Assembly (NCBI GenBank): GCA_003674045.1
Contig: PENC01000023.1
Location: forward strand, 62,001-126,000
Source of the DNA: Streptomyces griseocarneus
GTDB lineage: Bacteria; Actinomycetota; Actinomycetes; Streptomycetales; Streptomycetaceae
Direction of reading: 5' to 3'
DNA length: 64,000 nucleotides
Part shown: in pieces, positions 34,864-42,980 of the stretch
Position numbering within the stretch: position 1 is the first letter of the stretch
How the letters are laid out: each line of letters starts with the position of its first letter
Made by a program: the position numbers and the translations under genes
The notes under the pieces: generated by a model
Databases searched by the model: none
What the model was told of the DNA's origin: nothing
Seen by the model: only the letters and a program-made list of their open reading frames with translations

Positions 34864-36246
34864 ATGAACGACCGGCTGAGCCTCAGTACCGATGCAGCAC
34901 GGCAGTTGGCGACGACCACCAAGACCACCCCGCAGATGCGCGGCATCACTCCGCGCTACCTGCTGCGCGCCCTGCCGTGGGTCGACGTCGAATCGGGCGT
35001 CTACCGCGTCAACCGCCGCCGGACCTTCATCCTGGGCGACGACCGGATCAGCAGCTACCTGGACAACGGCACCCACCACATAGTCCCCGAGGACCTGCGC
35101 GAGGTGCCCTATCTCCGCGAGGCCGACGACGAGCTGCTGCGCACCCTCGCCACCGCCTTCACCGAGGTCGCCTTCGACGCGGGCCAGACGCTCGTCGAGG
35201 AGGGTGCCGCCGCCGACAAGCTGTGGGTGCTCGTCCAGGGCCGCGCCGAGAAGCGCGTGACCGGCCGCTACGGCCAGGACGCCCTCGCCGAGGTCATCGG
35301 CGACGGCCAGTTCTTCGACCTCGACGCCTTCAGCTGCGGCGGGCAGCAGCCCCACCGGGTCCAGGCCGTCACCCCCGGCATCGCCCTCTGCCTCGACCGC
35401 GCCCGCCTCGCCGAGGCCGCGGGCCGCGACGAGGCCCTCCGTACCGCGCTCGACGCCTTCACCTCCGCGGACGCCCGGCCCGCGGGCGCCGAGGTGCCCG
35501 TCGACCTCGCCTCCGGCCACCTCGGCGAGGTCGACCTCCCGGGCACGTACGTCGACTACGAGGACACGCCCCGCGAGTACCACATGAGCCTCGCCCAGAC
35601 CGTGCTGCGCGTGCACTCCCGCGTCGCCGACCTCTACAACGAGCCCATCGACCAGACCCGCGCCCAGACCGGCCTCACCGTCGAGGCGCTGCGCGAGCGC
35701 CAGGAGCGGGTCATGCTCAACGACCCCGACTTCGGCCTCTTCAACAACGTCGCCCCCGGCCAGCGCGTCCAGACCCGCACCGGCGCGCCCACCCCGGACG
35801 ACCTCGACGAGCTCCTCTCCAAGGTCTGGAAGCAGCCCGGCTTCTTCGTCGCCCACCCCAAGGCCATCGCCGCGTTCGGCCGGGAGTGTACGCGCCGGGG
35901 CGTGCCCCCGGTGATGGACACCCGGTTCGGCAGCCCGCTGCTGAGCTGGCGCGGAGTCCCGCTGCTCCCGTCCGACAAGGTGCGGATGACCGGCCCGGCC
36001 GGCGCCGAGACCACCGAGATCCTGCTGATGCGCGTCGGCGAGGCGCAGCAGGGCGTGGTCGGCCTGCGCCCGTCCAAGGTGCAGGACGAGGTCGAACCCG
36101 GCCTGGCCATGCGCAACATGGGCATGGACCAGAAGGGCATCTCCTCGTACCTGATGACGGCCTACTTCAGCGCCGCCGTACTGGTCGAGGACGCCGTCGC
36201 CGTGCTCCAGAACGTCGAGGTGTCCAAGTATCATGACTACTCCTGA
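34864..36246 (+). CDS. Family 2B encapsulin shell protein with cyclic-nucleotide-binding domain
   Basis: 460 aa. The N-terminal arm is typical of family 2 encapsulins (LSLSTDAARQLATTTKTTPQMRGITPRYLLRALPWVDVESGVYRVNRR). A cNMP-binding domain is inserted at about 90-200 (FTEVAFDAGQTLVEEGAAADKLWVLVQGRAEKRV...VIGDGQFFDLDAF), which defines subfamily 2B. The HK97-type major capsid fold follows, ending in ISSYLMTAYFSAAVLVEDAVAVLQNVEVSKYHDYS. Many copies assemble into a protein nanocompartment. It overlaps the cargo gene by 14 nt. The nucleotide-binding insert may gate the shell. Confidence 0.93.
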   Translation: MNDRLSLSTDAARQLATTTKTTPQMRGITPRYLLRALPWVDVESGVYRVNRRRTFILGDDRISSYLDNGTHHIVPEDLREVPYLREADDELLRTLATAFTEVAFDAGQTLVEEGAAADKLWVLVQGRAEKRVTGRYGQDALAEVIGDGQFFDLDAFSCGGQQPHRVQAVTPGIALCLDRARLAEAAGRDEALRTALDAFTSADARPAGAEVPVDLASGHLGEVDLPGTYVDYEDTPREYHMSLAQTVLRVHSRVADLYNEPIDQTRAQTGLTVEALRERQERVMLNDPDFGLFNNVAPGQRVQTRTGAPTPDDLDELLSKVWKQPGFFVAHPKAIAAFGRECTRRGVPPVMDTRFGSPLLSWRGVPLLPSDKVRMTGPAGAETTEILLMRVGEAQQGVVGLRPSKVQDEVEPGLAMRNMGMDQKGISSYLMTAYFSAAVLVEDAVAVLQNVEVSKYHDYS

Positions 36247-37663
36247 CATGGCACCCGGCGCGCTGTGGGGCGGGCGCGCCCCCGCCGCGCCCCCGCCCAC
36301 CGGTGTCCTGACCCCGCAGCCCTCCGGCGCGCTCCCCGGGGCCTCCGGCTCCCTCCCGGGCACACCCCCGCAGCCGCCCGCCGCTCTCACGGGCGGTCGG
36401 TCGCCCCTGGGCGGCGCGGCCACCCGCGGCGGACGGTTCACCCCCGAGGCGGCCCGTCAGGACATCCCGATCCTGCAACGGCCCGTCAACGGCCGTCCGG
36501 TGATCTGGCTGGACAACGGGGCGACCACCCAGACGCCCCGCCAGGTCATCGAGACCCTGGCCTCCTACTACGCCACCGCCAACTCCAACATCCACCGCGG
36601 CGCCCACACCCTCGCCCGCGAGGCCACCGACCTCTACGAGGGCGGCCGGGCCGCGGTCGCGGACTTCCTCGGCGCCCCCTCGCCGGACACGGTCGTCCTC
36701 ACCCGGGGCACCACCGAGGCCATCAACCTCGTGGCCCAGACCTGGGGCCGCGCCAACCTCGGGCCCGGCGACGAGATCCTGGTCTCCGCCCTGGAACACC
36801 ACTCGAACATCGTCCCCTGGCAGATGATCGCCAAGGAACGCCGCGCCCGGGTGGTGCCCATCCCGCTGCTGCCCGACGGCGGCGTCGACCAGGAGGCCTA
36901 CGCGTCCCTCCTGTCCCACCGCACGCAGCTCGTCGCGATCAGCCACGCCTCCAACGTCCTCGGCACCGTGCCACCGGTACGGGAGATGACGGCACTGGCC
37001 CACCGCTACGGCGCCCGGGTGCTGGTGGACGGGGCCCAGGCGGTCGCCCACTTCCCGGTCGACGTCCAGCAGCTCGGCGCCGACTTCTACGCCTTCTCCG
37101 CCCACAAGCTCTACGGGCCCACCGGCGTCGGCGCGCTCTACGGCAAACCCGAGGTCCTCGCCGCCATGCCCCCGTGGCAGGGCGGCGGCAACATGATCGA
37201 CAAGGTCGACTTCGACCACGTCACCTTCGCGCCCGTGCCGCACCGCTTCGAGGCGGGCACCGGGCACATCGCGGGCGTCGTCGGCCTCAAGCCCGCCATC
37301 GACTGGCTGACCTCCTTCGACCACGAAGCGGTCGCCGCCTACGAGAGCGCGCTGCTCCACTACGCCGAGCAGGCCCTCGCCACGGTCCCGGGCCTGGAGG
37401 TCCTCGGCACCACGCCCGACAAGATCGCCGTGATGACCTTCACCCTCGCGGGTAATGATCCGATGGACATCGCACGGTGGCTCGACCAGGCGGGAATCGC
37501 CATCCGCGCGGGGCACCACTGTGCCCAGCCCTCGCTCCGCCACTACGGCCTGGAGAGCGCGGCACGGGCCTCCCTCGCCCTCTACAACACCGCCGAGGAG
37601 GTGGACGAACTGGTCGCCGCCCTGCACCAGCTGCAGGCGCAGGGCGCCGGACACGGCGGCTGA
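36233..37663 (+). CDS. Encapsulin cargo cysteine desulfurase (SufS-like)
   Basis: 476 aa. Residues 1-75 are Pro/Gly/Ala-rich and disordered, with short LPG-type motifs (ALPGASGSLPGTPPQP), and would serve as the shell-loading domain of family 2 cargos. Residues 76-476 are a class II cysteine desulfurase: PLP Lys292 in AFSAHKLYGPTGVG, catalytic Cys430 in RAGHHCAQPSLRHYGL and His in LEHHSNI. The enzyme removes sulfur from cysteine as a persulfide. The start ATG 36233 lies inside the shell gene; ATG 36248 is an alternative. No SUF genes are adjacent, pointing to sulfur storage rather than Fe-S assembly. Confidence 0.93.
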   Translation: MTTPDMAPGALWGGRAPAAPPPTGVLTPQPSGALPGASGSLPGTPPQPPAALTGGRSPLGGAATRGGRFTPEAARQDIPILQRPVNGRPVIWLDNGATTQTPRQVIETLASYYATANSNIHRGAHTLAREATDLYEGGRAAVADFLGAPSPDTVVLTRGTTEAINLVAQTWGRANLGPGDEILVSALEHHSNIVPWQMIAKERRARVVPIPLLPDGGVDQEAYASLLSHRTQLVAISHASNVLGTVPPVREMTALAHRYGARVLVDGAQAVAHFPVDVQQLGADFYAFSAHKLYGPTGVGALYGKPEVLAAMPPWQGGGNMIDKVDFDHVTFAPVPHRFEAGTGHIAGVVGLKPAIDWLTSFDHEAVAAYESALLHYAEQALATVPGLEVLGTTPDKIAVMTFTLAGNDPMDIARWLDQAGIAIRAGHHCAQPSLRHYGLESAARASLALYNTAEEVDELVAALHQLQAQGAGHGG

Positions 37664-37889
37664 CCCCTGCACCGCGACACCCGCCCGCCCCGGTGCGCCC
37701 ACCAGCGCGCCGGGGCGGGCGCTCCGCTCCCGCCGGGCCCCGCGCTCCCTCTCCCGTGGGCAACACGCCGTCCGGCCGCAGGAATTCACGGGAATCCGGG
37801 GAGTGGAAGGAACCATCGTCTACAGGAGACAATCTCTGACACCAGAGACGTACGCGTGTACGTACAAACCCGGACGCAGGGGGCGGTAC

Positions 37890-38963
37890 ATGACACAGAG
37901 AGTCACACGGCGACGGTGGCTGGGCGCGAGGAGCGTCGCTGTGGGGTCCGCGATGGTGCTGACGGCCGCCCTGGCCGTCGTCGCGGGCACAGCGGGAGCG
38001 GCAGTGGCCATACCGGCCGCCGGGACCACGCGGGCGGTGGAGGACTGTGCCGACCGGGCGTCAGCGGCAGTGGCCGCCAGGGCCGCCGCGGACACCACGC
38101 CTCCGGCGCGTGCGGTGGTCGGTGCTCCCAAGGAGAAGATCTCCTACGGCCTTCCGGACCAGGCCCCCGTCGGCCTGTGGACCCAGGGCGGCATCACGCT
38201 CCGCGCACCCGTCACCAAGGGCACGGTGCGTCTGGACGTCGACAGCCGTGGCTTCTCCACCGACTCCCTGTCCGTGCAGCGCTACGTCCCCGAGAAACAC
38301 CGCTGGGTCGACCTCGACACCCGGCCGAGCGGCTCGGACGCGCCGCAGCACGGCGTCTTCACCTTCCCGCTCACCGCGTCGGCGAGCGCGGACCACCCGT
38401 ACACCGTGGCCCTGCGCTTCCAGGACCTCGACCGGCCCGGCAGCTTCACCGTCACCGCCTCCGTCGACGACGGCAAGGGCCACACCTTCCGGACCCCCGC
38501 CCGCACCGCGACCGCCACCCGGCCCGACGTCTCGGTCACCGGCTGGCAGCGGCAGACCACCCTCACCCGGGGCGGCCCCGCGAGCGAGGCTACGGTCACG
38601 GTGAAGAACACCACCGACCGGCCCTACCCGGCTCTCCGCGCCGCCTACTTCGCCTACGGCCAGGGCACGGCCCACGCCCTCGCCCCGAAGGACCTGATCC
38701 TCCAGCAGTACCGACCCGGCCACGGCTGGGAGCGCGTCGCCCTCGTCGCCGGGGGCTGCGACCCCGGCATGAGCGCCGCGCTGCACGCGGCCGACGCCAA
38801 GCCGCTCGCCCCGGGCGCCACGGCCGTCTACCGCATCCGGGTGGCCGTCGCTCCCGACGCCCCCCGCGACGTGACCACCGCGCAGGCGGGGATCTCGGTC
38901 GGCAACGGCGACCTCGCCTTCTTCTCCCGCGACCTGCCTTTCGCGATCAAGGACAAGAAGTAG
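37890..38963 (+). CDS. Secreted protein of unknown function
   Basis: 357 aa from ATG 37890 with CAGGGGG upstream. The signal region is RRRWLGARSVAVGSAMVLTAALAVVAGTAGAAVA, which carries Arg residues but no strict Tat motif. The mature part is beta-rich with two immunoglobulin-like stretches (GLWTQGGITLRAPVTKGTVRLDVDSRGF, then DVSVTGWQRQTTLTRGGPASEATVTVKNTTDRPYPALRAAYF). It probably acts in the wall or medium. It ends just before a strong shared terminator. I cannot name a family. Confidence 0.78.
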   Translation: MTQRVTRRRWLGARSVAVGSAMVLTAALAVVAGTAGAAVAIPAAGTTRAVEDCADRASAAVAARAAADTTPPARAVVGAPKEKISYGLPDQAPVGLWTQGGITLRAPVTKGTVRLDVDSRGFSTDSLSVQRYVPEKHRWVDLDTRPSGSDAPQHGVFTFPLTASASADHPYTVALRFQDLDRPGSFTVTASVDDGKGHTFRTPARTATATRPDVSVTGWQRQTTLTRGGPASEATVTVKNTTDRPYPALRAAYFAYGQGTAHALAPKDLILQQYRPGHGWERVALVAGGCDPGMSAALHAADAKPLAPGATAVYRIRVAVAPDAPRDVTTAQAGISVGNGDLAFFSRDLPFAIKDKK

Positions 38964-38977
38964 GGGGAGGGACACGG

Positions 38978-39012
38978 GGCCGGCCGGTGGACAGCCCGTC
39001 CACCGGCCGGCC
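38978..39012. terminator. Bidirectional terminator, 15-bp perfect stem
   Basis: GGCCGGCCGGTGGAC (38978-38992) pairs perfectly with 38998-39012 around AGCCC. It separates the convergent secreted-protein and MBL-hydrolase genes. Confidence 0.9.
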
Positions 39013-39018
39013 TCCGTC

Positions 39019-39954
39019 CTACGCGGCGCCCGGCCCCGTACGGGCGAACGCCGCCCATCGCTCGATCGCGAACTTGCCGCCCTCCCGGCGTACTTCGGCC
39101 GCGCCGTGGCCCGGCAGGTGGCCCGGGAAGACCAGCGCGCGGGTGTCGGCGGCCTCCTCCAGGATGCGCTGCCGGGACCGTACGGCCTGCGCCTGGTCCT
39201 CGCTCAGGCATGTGTCGCAGCCCGGCTCCGCGATCTGCAGGGGGCTGTGCACCAGGTCGCCGATGAACAGCGCGCGGTCCGTGCCCGAGGTCAGCCGCAG
39301 CACCGCCGACCCCGGGGTGTGCCCGGGCGCGGGCTCCAGGCTCAGCTCCGCGTCGATGCGGTAACCGTCCTCCCAGAGCACCGCCTGCCCCGCCCGGTGC
39401 ACCGGCGCGATGCTGTCCTCGAACATGTCCCCGTTCGTCTGCGCGACGCTGACGTCACCGAGCACCCCCTTCACCGTGTGGCCGTTGGCGGGGTTCCAGT
39501 AGTCGAAGTCGGCTCTCGCGATCAGGTAGGAGGCTCTGGGGAAGGTCGGCACCCACGCGCCGTCCACGAGCCGGGTGTTCCAGCCGACGTGGTCCGAGTG
39601 CAGATGCGTATTGATCACGACGTCGACGTCCTCCGGGCGGACACCGGCCGCCGCGAGCCGGTCCAGGAAGTCGGTCCGCAGCCCCGACCAGCCCTGCACG
39701 TACGGCCGATTCTTGTCGTTGCCGAGCCCGGTGTCCACGAGGACCGTGCGGCCCGCGCTGCGCAGCACCCACGTCTGCACGTTGACGTAGAACTCGTCGT
39801 TCTGTGGACTCCAGAAGTCGGGCGCGAGCCATGCCTCGTTCTCCTTCCACATCCGCGGGGTGCTCGAAGGGAACACGGAGCCGGTGGGCGAGAACGGCGC
39901 CTGCCACTCCACGATACGGGTGATCTCCACGCCGCCCAAGGTGATCGTCTGCAT
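39019..39954 (-). CDS. MBL-fold metallohydrolase
   Basis: 311 aa with the metallo-beta-lactamase fold. The metal-binding motif is INTHLHSDHVGWN, and further ligands are in PAPGHTPGSAV, FIGDLVHS and FPGHLPGH. This set fits quorum-quenching lactonase or similar hydrolases of the AHL-lactonase branch, but the substrate is not predictable. It lies 69 bp downstream of the DUF1445 gene on the same strand and may be co-transcribed from the operator-controlled promoter at 40876-40904. Confidence 0.88.
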   Translation of the reverse strand: MQTITLGGVEITRIVEWQAPFSPTGSVFPSSTPRMWKENEAWLAPDFWSPQNDEFYVNVQTWVLRSAGRTVLVDTGLGNDKNRPYVQGWSGLRTDFLDRLAAAGVRPEDVDVVINTHLHSDHVGWNTRLVDGAWVPTFPRASYLIARADFDYWNPANGHTVKGVLGDVSVAQTNGDMFEDSIAPVHRAGQAVLWEDGYRIDAELSLEPAPGHTPGSAVLRLTSGTDRALFIGDLVHSPLQIAEPGCDTCLSEDQAQAVRSRQRILEEAADTRALVFPGHLPGHGAAEVRREGGKFAIERWAAFARTGPGAA

Positions 39955-40023
39955 GGCGTCGACGCTAGAGCCGGACCGGGCGCCCGGCCAAGGGGCGGGC
40001 GGGCCCTGCTTCCTCGCCCCGCG

Positions 40024-40833
40024 TCAGGGCATCCGGTACGCGCTGTCGAGGGCGTCCGTGACGAACATGTGCCCCGGGGCGTGGGTGAGGGCGAACGGGG
40101 GGTCCGACGCCATCAGGGCGGCCTGCGGGGTCACGCCGCACGCCCAGAAGACGGGCATGTCGCCGGGGTGCGCTTGGACCGCGTCGCCGAAGTCCGGGGC
40201 GCCGAGGTCGGCGATGCCGAGCGCGGCCGGGTCCCCGCAGTGCACGGGCGCGCCGTGGACCGCGGGCATCCGCGCGGTCAGCCGCCGCGCGGTGCCGACG
40301 AGTTCCGCGGGGACGGGCCGCATCGAGACGACCAGCGGGCCGTGCAGCCGGCCCGCGGGACGGCACTGCCGTCCGGTGAGGTACATGGACACATTGCGGC
40401 CCTGCTCGACGTGGCGCAGCGGCACACCCGCCTCGCGCAGCGCCCCTTCGAAAGTGAAGCTGCACCCGATGAGGAAGGCGACCAGGTCGTCCCGCCACAC
40501 GTCGGTGACGTCGGTGGGCTCGGCGACGACGCGTCCGTCGCGCCAGACCCGGTAGCGGGGCAGGTCGGTGCGCAGGTCGGCGCCGGGCGCGAGCGGGGTC
40601 GTGGTGACGCCGGGGTCGGTCACGTCGAGGACCGGGCAGGGCAGTGGGTTGCGCTGGGCGAAGAGCAGGACGTCGTAGGCCCAGTCCTCGGGTACGGCGA
40701 TCAGATTGGCCTGGGCGCGGCCGTCGCACCAGCCCGCCGTGGGTTCCGAGAGCCCGGTGCGGAAGGCGGCGCGGGCTTCGGCCGGTTCAGTGGCGGCGTG
40801 CGGTGCGCGGGGGGAGTGGGGGAGCGGTGCCAT
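40024..40833 (-). CDS. Putative hydro-lyase, DUF1445 family
   Basis: 269 aa. Family features are RTGLSEPTAGWCDGRAQANLIAVPEDWAYDVLLFAQRNP at the N-terminus, FLIGCSFTFEGAL mid-protein and the C-terminal GDMPVFWACGVTPQAAL and THAPGHMFVTDALD. The family is annotated as hydro-lyase or D-glutamate cyclase-like and usually sits beside LamB/YcsF and 5-oxoprolinase-type genes; none are present here. The start is ATG 40833 with GAGG upstream. A GntR/FadR-type operator lies in its promoter. Confidence 0.88.
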   Translation of the reverse strand: MAPLPHSPRAPHAATEPAEARAAFRTGLSEPTAGWCDGRAQANLIAVPEDWAYDVLLFAQRNPLPCPVLDVTDPGVTTTPLAPGADLRTDLPRYRVWRDGRVVAEPTDVTDVWRDDLVAFLIGCSFTFEGALREAGVPLRHVEQGRNVSMYLTGRQCRPAGRLHGPLVVSMRPVPAELVGTARRLTARMPAVHGAPVHCGDPAALGIADLGAPDFGDAVQAHPGDMPVFWACGVTPQAALMASDPPFALTHAPGHMFVTDALDSAYRMP

Positions 40834-40875
40834 GGGAACCTCGCGGAGGTCGTCGGGCTGCCGTCAACTACCCGC

Positions 40876-40904
40876 AGAATAGGGATTGTTGAACAATCGG
40901 GCAA
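40876..40904 (-). promoter_or_regulatory. Promoter with FadR/GntR-like operator in the spacer
   Basis: On the minus strand, TTGCCC (40904-40899) and TATTCT (40881-40876) are separated by 17 bp, a good -35/-10 pair. The perfect inverted repeat GATTGTT-G-AACAATC (40884-40898) fills that spacer. The core matches operators of FadR-subfamily GntR repressors. The predicted start is about 36 nt before the DUF1445 ATG. The regulator is not in this window. Confidence 0.75.
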
Positions 40905-40923
40905 GGGGTTGGGGTGCCCGGGG

Positions 40924-41547
40924 TCATGAGTCGCAGGTGTGGGCGAGGGCCCGGTCGAGCCCGTCGCCGTGCACGGCGTCCAGCCCCGTCTCGCGTGCCA
41001 CCAGGGCCTTGTCCCGGTCCAGGACCGTCTCGCAGCGCGGGCCCGACAGCAGCGGCGCGGCCGTCCGGAGCGCGGCCAGCAGCTCCCTGTCGATCCGGTC
41101 CGGCACCGGCCGCCCCGAGGCGGCGGGCCCCGGGCGGCGGGCCGGGAGCAGCGTGGGGTCCTCCTCCCAGCGCTCGTGCAGCGCCCGCCGCACGTCCTTC
41201 TCCGCCTCGATGTGGTCCTCGAAGACCCGGCGCACGATCTCCTGGTCCGTCCCGTCCCGCGCCGCCTGCGCCTCCGCCGCGTCCAGCACCGCCTTCTCCC
41301 GCACCGGGTCGTCGACCGGCCGCGCGGTGTCCCACTCCGCCGCCGCCTCCGTGTCGGCGGCGGCCACCCGCCGGGCGGCGAGCCGCACCAGGGCCCGCAG
41401 GGCCTGCTCCGCCACCGGTGACGGAGCAGCCGCCGGGGCGCTCGCCGTGCTCGGCCGCGCCGGCCCGGCACCGCCCGGGTCCGATGTACAGCCCGTCAGC
41501 GAACCGAGGAGCACGAGCGGGACGACGGAGCGGCGGAGCGCGGTCAT
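40924..41547 (-). CDS. Exported chorismate mutase, AroQ-gamma type, as a lipoprotein
   Basis: 207 aa from ATG 41547 (an ATG at 41556 has no spaced ribosome site). The signal ends in LLGSLTGC, a lipobox, so the protein should be membrane-anchored outside. The helical body matches secreted chorismate mutases: RLAARRVAAADTEAAAEWDTARPVDDPVREKAVLDAAEAQA, then IVRRVFEDHIEAEKDVRRALHERW and DRIDRELLAAL, with paired cysteines near the C-terminus. The enzyme converts chorismate to prephenate. Why Streptomyces exports it is unknown. Confidence 0.85.
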   Translation of the reverse strand: MTALRRSVVPLVLLGSLTGCTSDPGGAGPARPSTASAPAAAPSPVAEQALRALVRLAARRVAAADTEAAAEWDTARPVDDPVREKAVLDAAEAQAARDGTDQEIVRRVFEDHIEAEKDVRRALHERWEEDPTLLPARRPGPAASGRPVPDRIDRELLAALRTAAPLLSGPRCETVLDRDKALVARETGLDAVHGDGLDRALAHTCDS

Positions 41548-41610
41548 GCACACCATCCTCGTCTGGTCGGAGGGCCTTGTCGGGGTGGACCGGGCGCGTA
41601 CGGCGGGGCC

Positions 41611-42753
41611 TCAGCGCTCCCTGCGCACGGCCAGCAGCGCGGCGTCGTCGGACAGCCCGCCGCCCGCGTACGCCAGCAGATCGGCCACCACGCGGTCCAG
41701 CAGCACACCCGGCGCCGCCTCCGGCATCCTCGCCAGCCGCTCCCGCAGCGGATAGAAACGACCGGCCGTGTCGCGTGCCTCCGTCACCCCGTCGGTGTAG
41801 AGCAGCAGGACGTCACCCGCCTCGAACGTGAAACTCCGGCGGCGGTACGTGCCGCCCGCCAGCTCCAGCAGCGCCAGCGGGGGATCGGGCTCGGGGGACT
41901 CCAGCTCCGTCACCCGGCCCGCCCGCACCAGCAGCGGCGGCAGATGGCCGCAGTCGACCAGTTCGGCCACGTCGCCGGACGGTGGGACCCCGACCAGTAC
42001 GGCCGTCACGAACTCCTCGGTGTCCTCGGCCTCCATGGCGTGCCGGCCCTTCCGGCGGCTCCGGCGCCGCCGCACCGCCGCGTCCAGCCGTGCCGCCACC
42101 ACGGCGAGGTCCGGCTCCACCTGGGCGGCCTCCCGGAACGTCCCCAGCACGTCGGCGGCCGTCTCGATCGCCGCGAGGCCCTTGCCCCGTACGTCCCCCA
42201 CGAGCAGCCGGGTCCCGAACGGCGTCACCAGCGCCTCGTACAGATCGCCGCCCACCCGGGCCTCCGCCGCGGCGGCCAGGTAACGCACCGCCGTCCGCAG
42301 CCCGTCCAGCCGCTCCGGCGGCGGCCGCAGCAGCGTGCGCTGCGCCGCCTCGGCGACCGAGCGGGACTGCACCAGCTCCCGCTCCCGTGTCGCCACCAGG
42401 ACCACGTTCGCGGTGCTGATGCTGGTGACGGCCAGCACCGTGAAGCCCGACGTCAGATGGTCGACCAGCGGCACCCCGGGGTCCATCAGCGCCAGCAGCG
42501 GCACCAGCACCAGGGCGCACAGCCCGACCGCGAGCGGCACCCGGGCGCGCCGCGTGCCGATGCTCGCCAGCACCGGTGCCACCGCCAGCACCGGGGACAG
42601 CGTCCACTGCGGGTCCGTCGTCACGTCCAGCACGACCGCACCGGCGAGCAGCGCGTACCCGGCCACGACGAGCGAGCGGGCGTGGTGGGGGAGACGCGGC
42701 ACCTCGAAGGGCGCGCTCAGGCCTGGATGGTGCGTCATGATTGCGACCACCAT
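41611..42753 (-). CDS. Membrane-anchored PP2C/SpoIIE-type phosphatase
   Basis: 380 aa from ATG 42753; ATG 42738 is equally possible. The N-terminal 130 residues have about four membrane helices (RSLVVAGYALLAGAVVLDV, LSPVLAVAPVLASIG, VPLAVGLCALVLVPLLALM, GFTVLAVTSISTANVVLVA). The cytosolic SpoIIE domain has GGDLYEALVTPFGTRLLVGDVRGKGLAA and LLLYTDGVTEARD, with metal-binding Asp residues and a closing GGLSDDAALLAVRRE. Such proteins dephosphorylate anti-sigma antagonists in stress pathways. It follows the RiPP-like cluster on the same strand but is probably separate. Confidence 0.9.
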   Translation of the reverse strand: MVVAIMTHHPGLSAPFEVPRLPHHARSLVVAGYALLAGAVVLDVTTDPQWTLSPVLAVAPVLASIGTRRARVPLAVGLCALVLVPLLALMDPGVPLVDHLTSGFTVLAVTSISTANVVLVATRERELVQSRSVAEAAQRTLLRPPPERLDGLRTAVRYLAAAAEARVGGDLYEALVTPFGTRLLVGDVRGKGLAAIETAADVLGTFREAAQVEPDLAVVAARLDAAVRRRRSRRKGRHAMEAEDTEEFVTAVLVGVPPSGDVAELVDCGHLPPLLVRAGRVTELESPEPDPPLALLELAGGTYRRRSFTFEAGDVLLLYTDGVTEARDTAGRFYPLRERLARMPEAAPGVLLDRVVADLLAYAGGGLSDDAALLAVRRER

Positions 42754-42800
42754 AGGCAGACCGGCCCCCGGCCCGGCCGTGACAGGGCCGTGCCGGGGCG

Positions 42801-42962
42801 TCACTCCTCGCCCGGGCGGCCTCCTGCCTCCTCCGTGAAGCGCCAGTACGTCGCCGCGTCCGGGTCCTGTCGCAGGGCGAGCGGATCGCCGAAGCGGCGG
42901 CGCAACCACCCCCACGGGGTCACGGCCAGGTAGTAGACGGCGGCGAGCAGCGCATGGCGCAC
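42801..42962 (-). CDS. SxtJ-like small membrane protein, 53 aa
   Basis: A short gene from GTG 42962 with AGGAGG upstream and TGA at 42801. It translates as MRHALLAAVYYLAVTPWGWL followed by RRRFGDPLALRQDPDAATYW and a short acidic tail. One hydrophobic helix precedes an Arg-rich turn and the motif DPLALR...SYW/TYW seen in SxtJ-type proteins. These small proteins accompany NodU/TobZ-type carbamoyltransferases, and here it starts 18 bp after carbamoyltransferase 1. It may anchor that enzyme at the membrane. Confidence 0.78.
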   Translation of the reverse strand: MRHALLAAVYYLAVTPWGWLRRRFGDPLALRQDPDAATYWRFTEEAGGRPGEE

Positions 42963-42980
42963 GACGGCGCACCTCCTCGG

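Noticed and set aside
41611..42753. PP2C/SpoIIE phosphatase as part of the RiPP-like cluster
   Set aside because: It follows on the same strand, but its membrane-SpoIIE architecture is a general stress-signalling type and it has no coupling overlap with the cluster.
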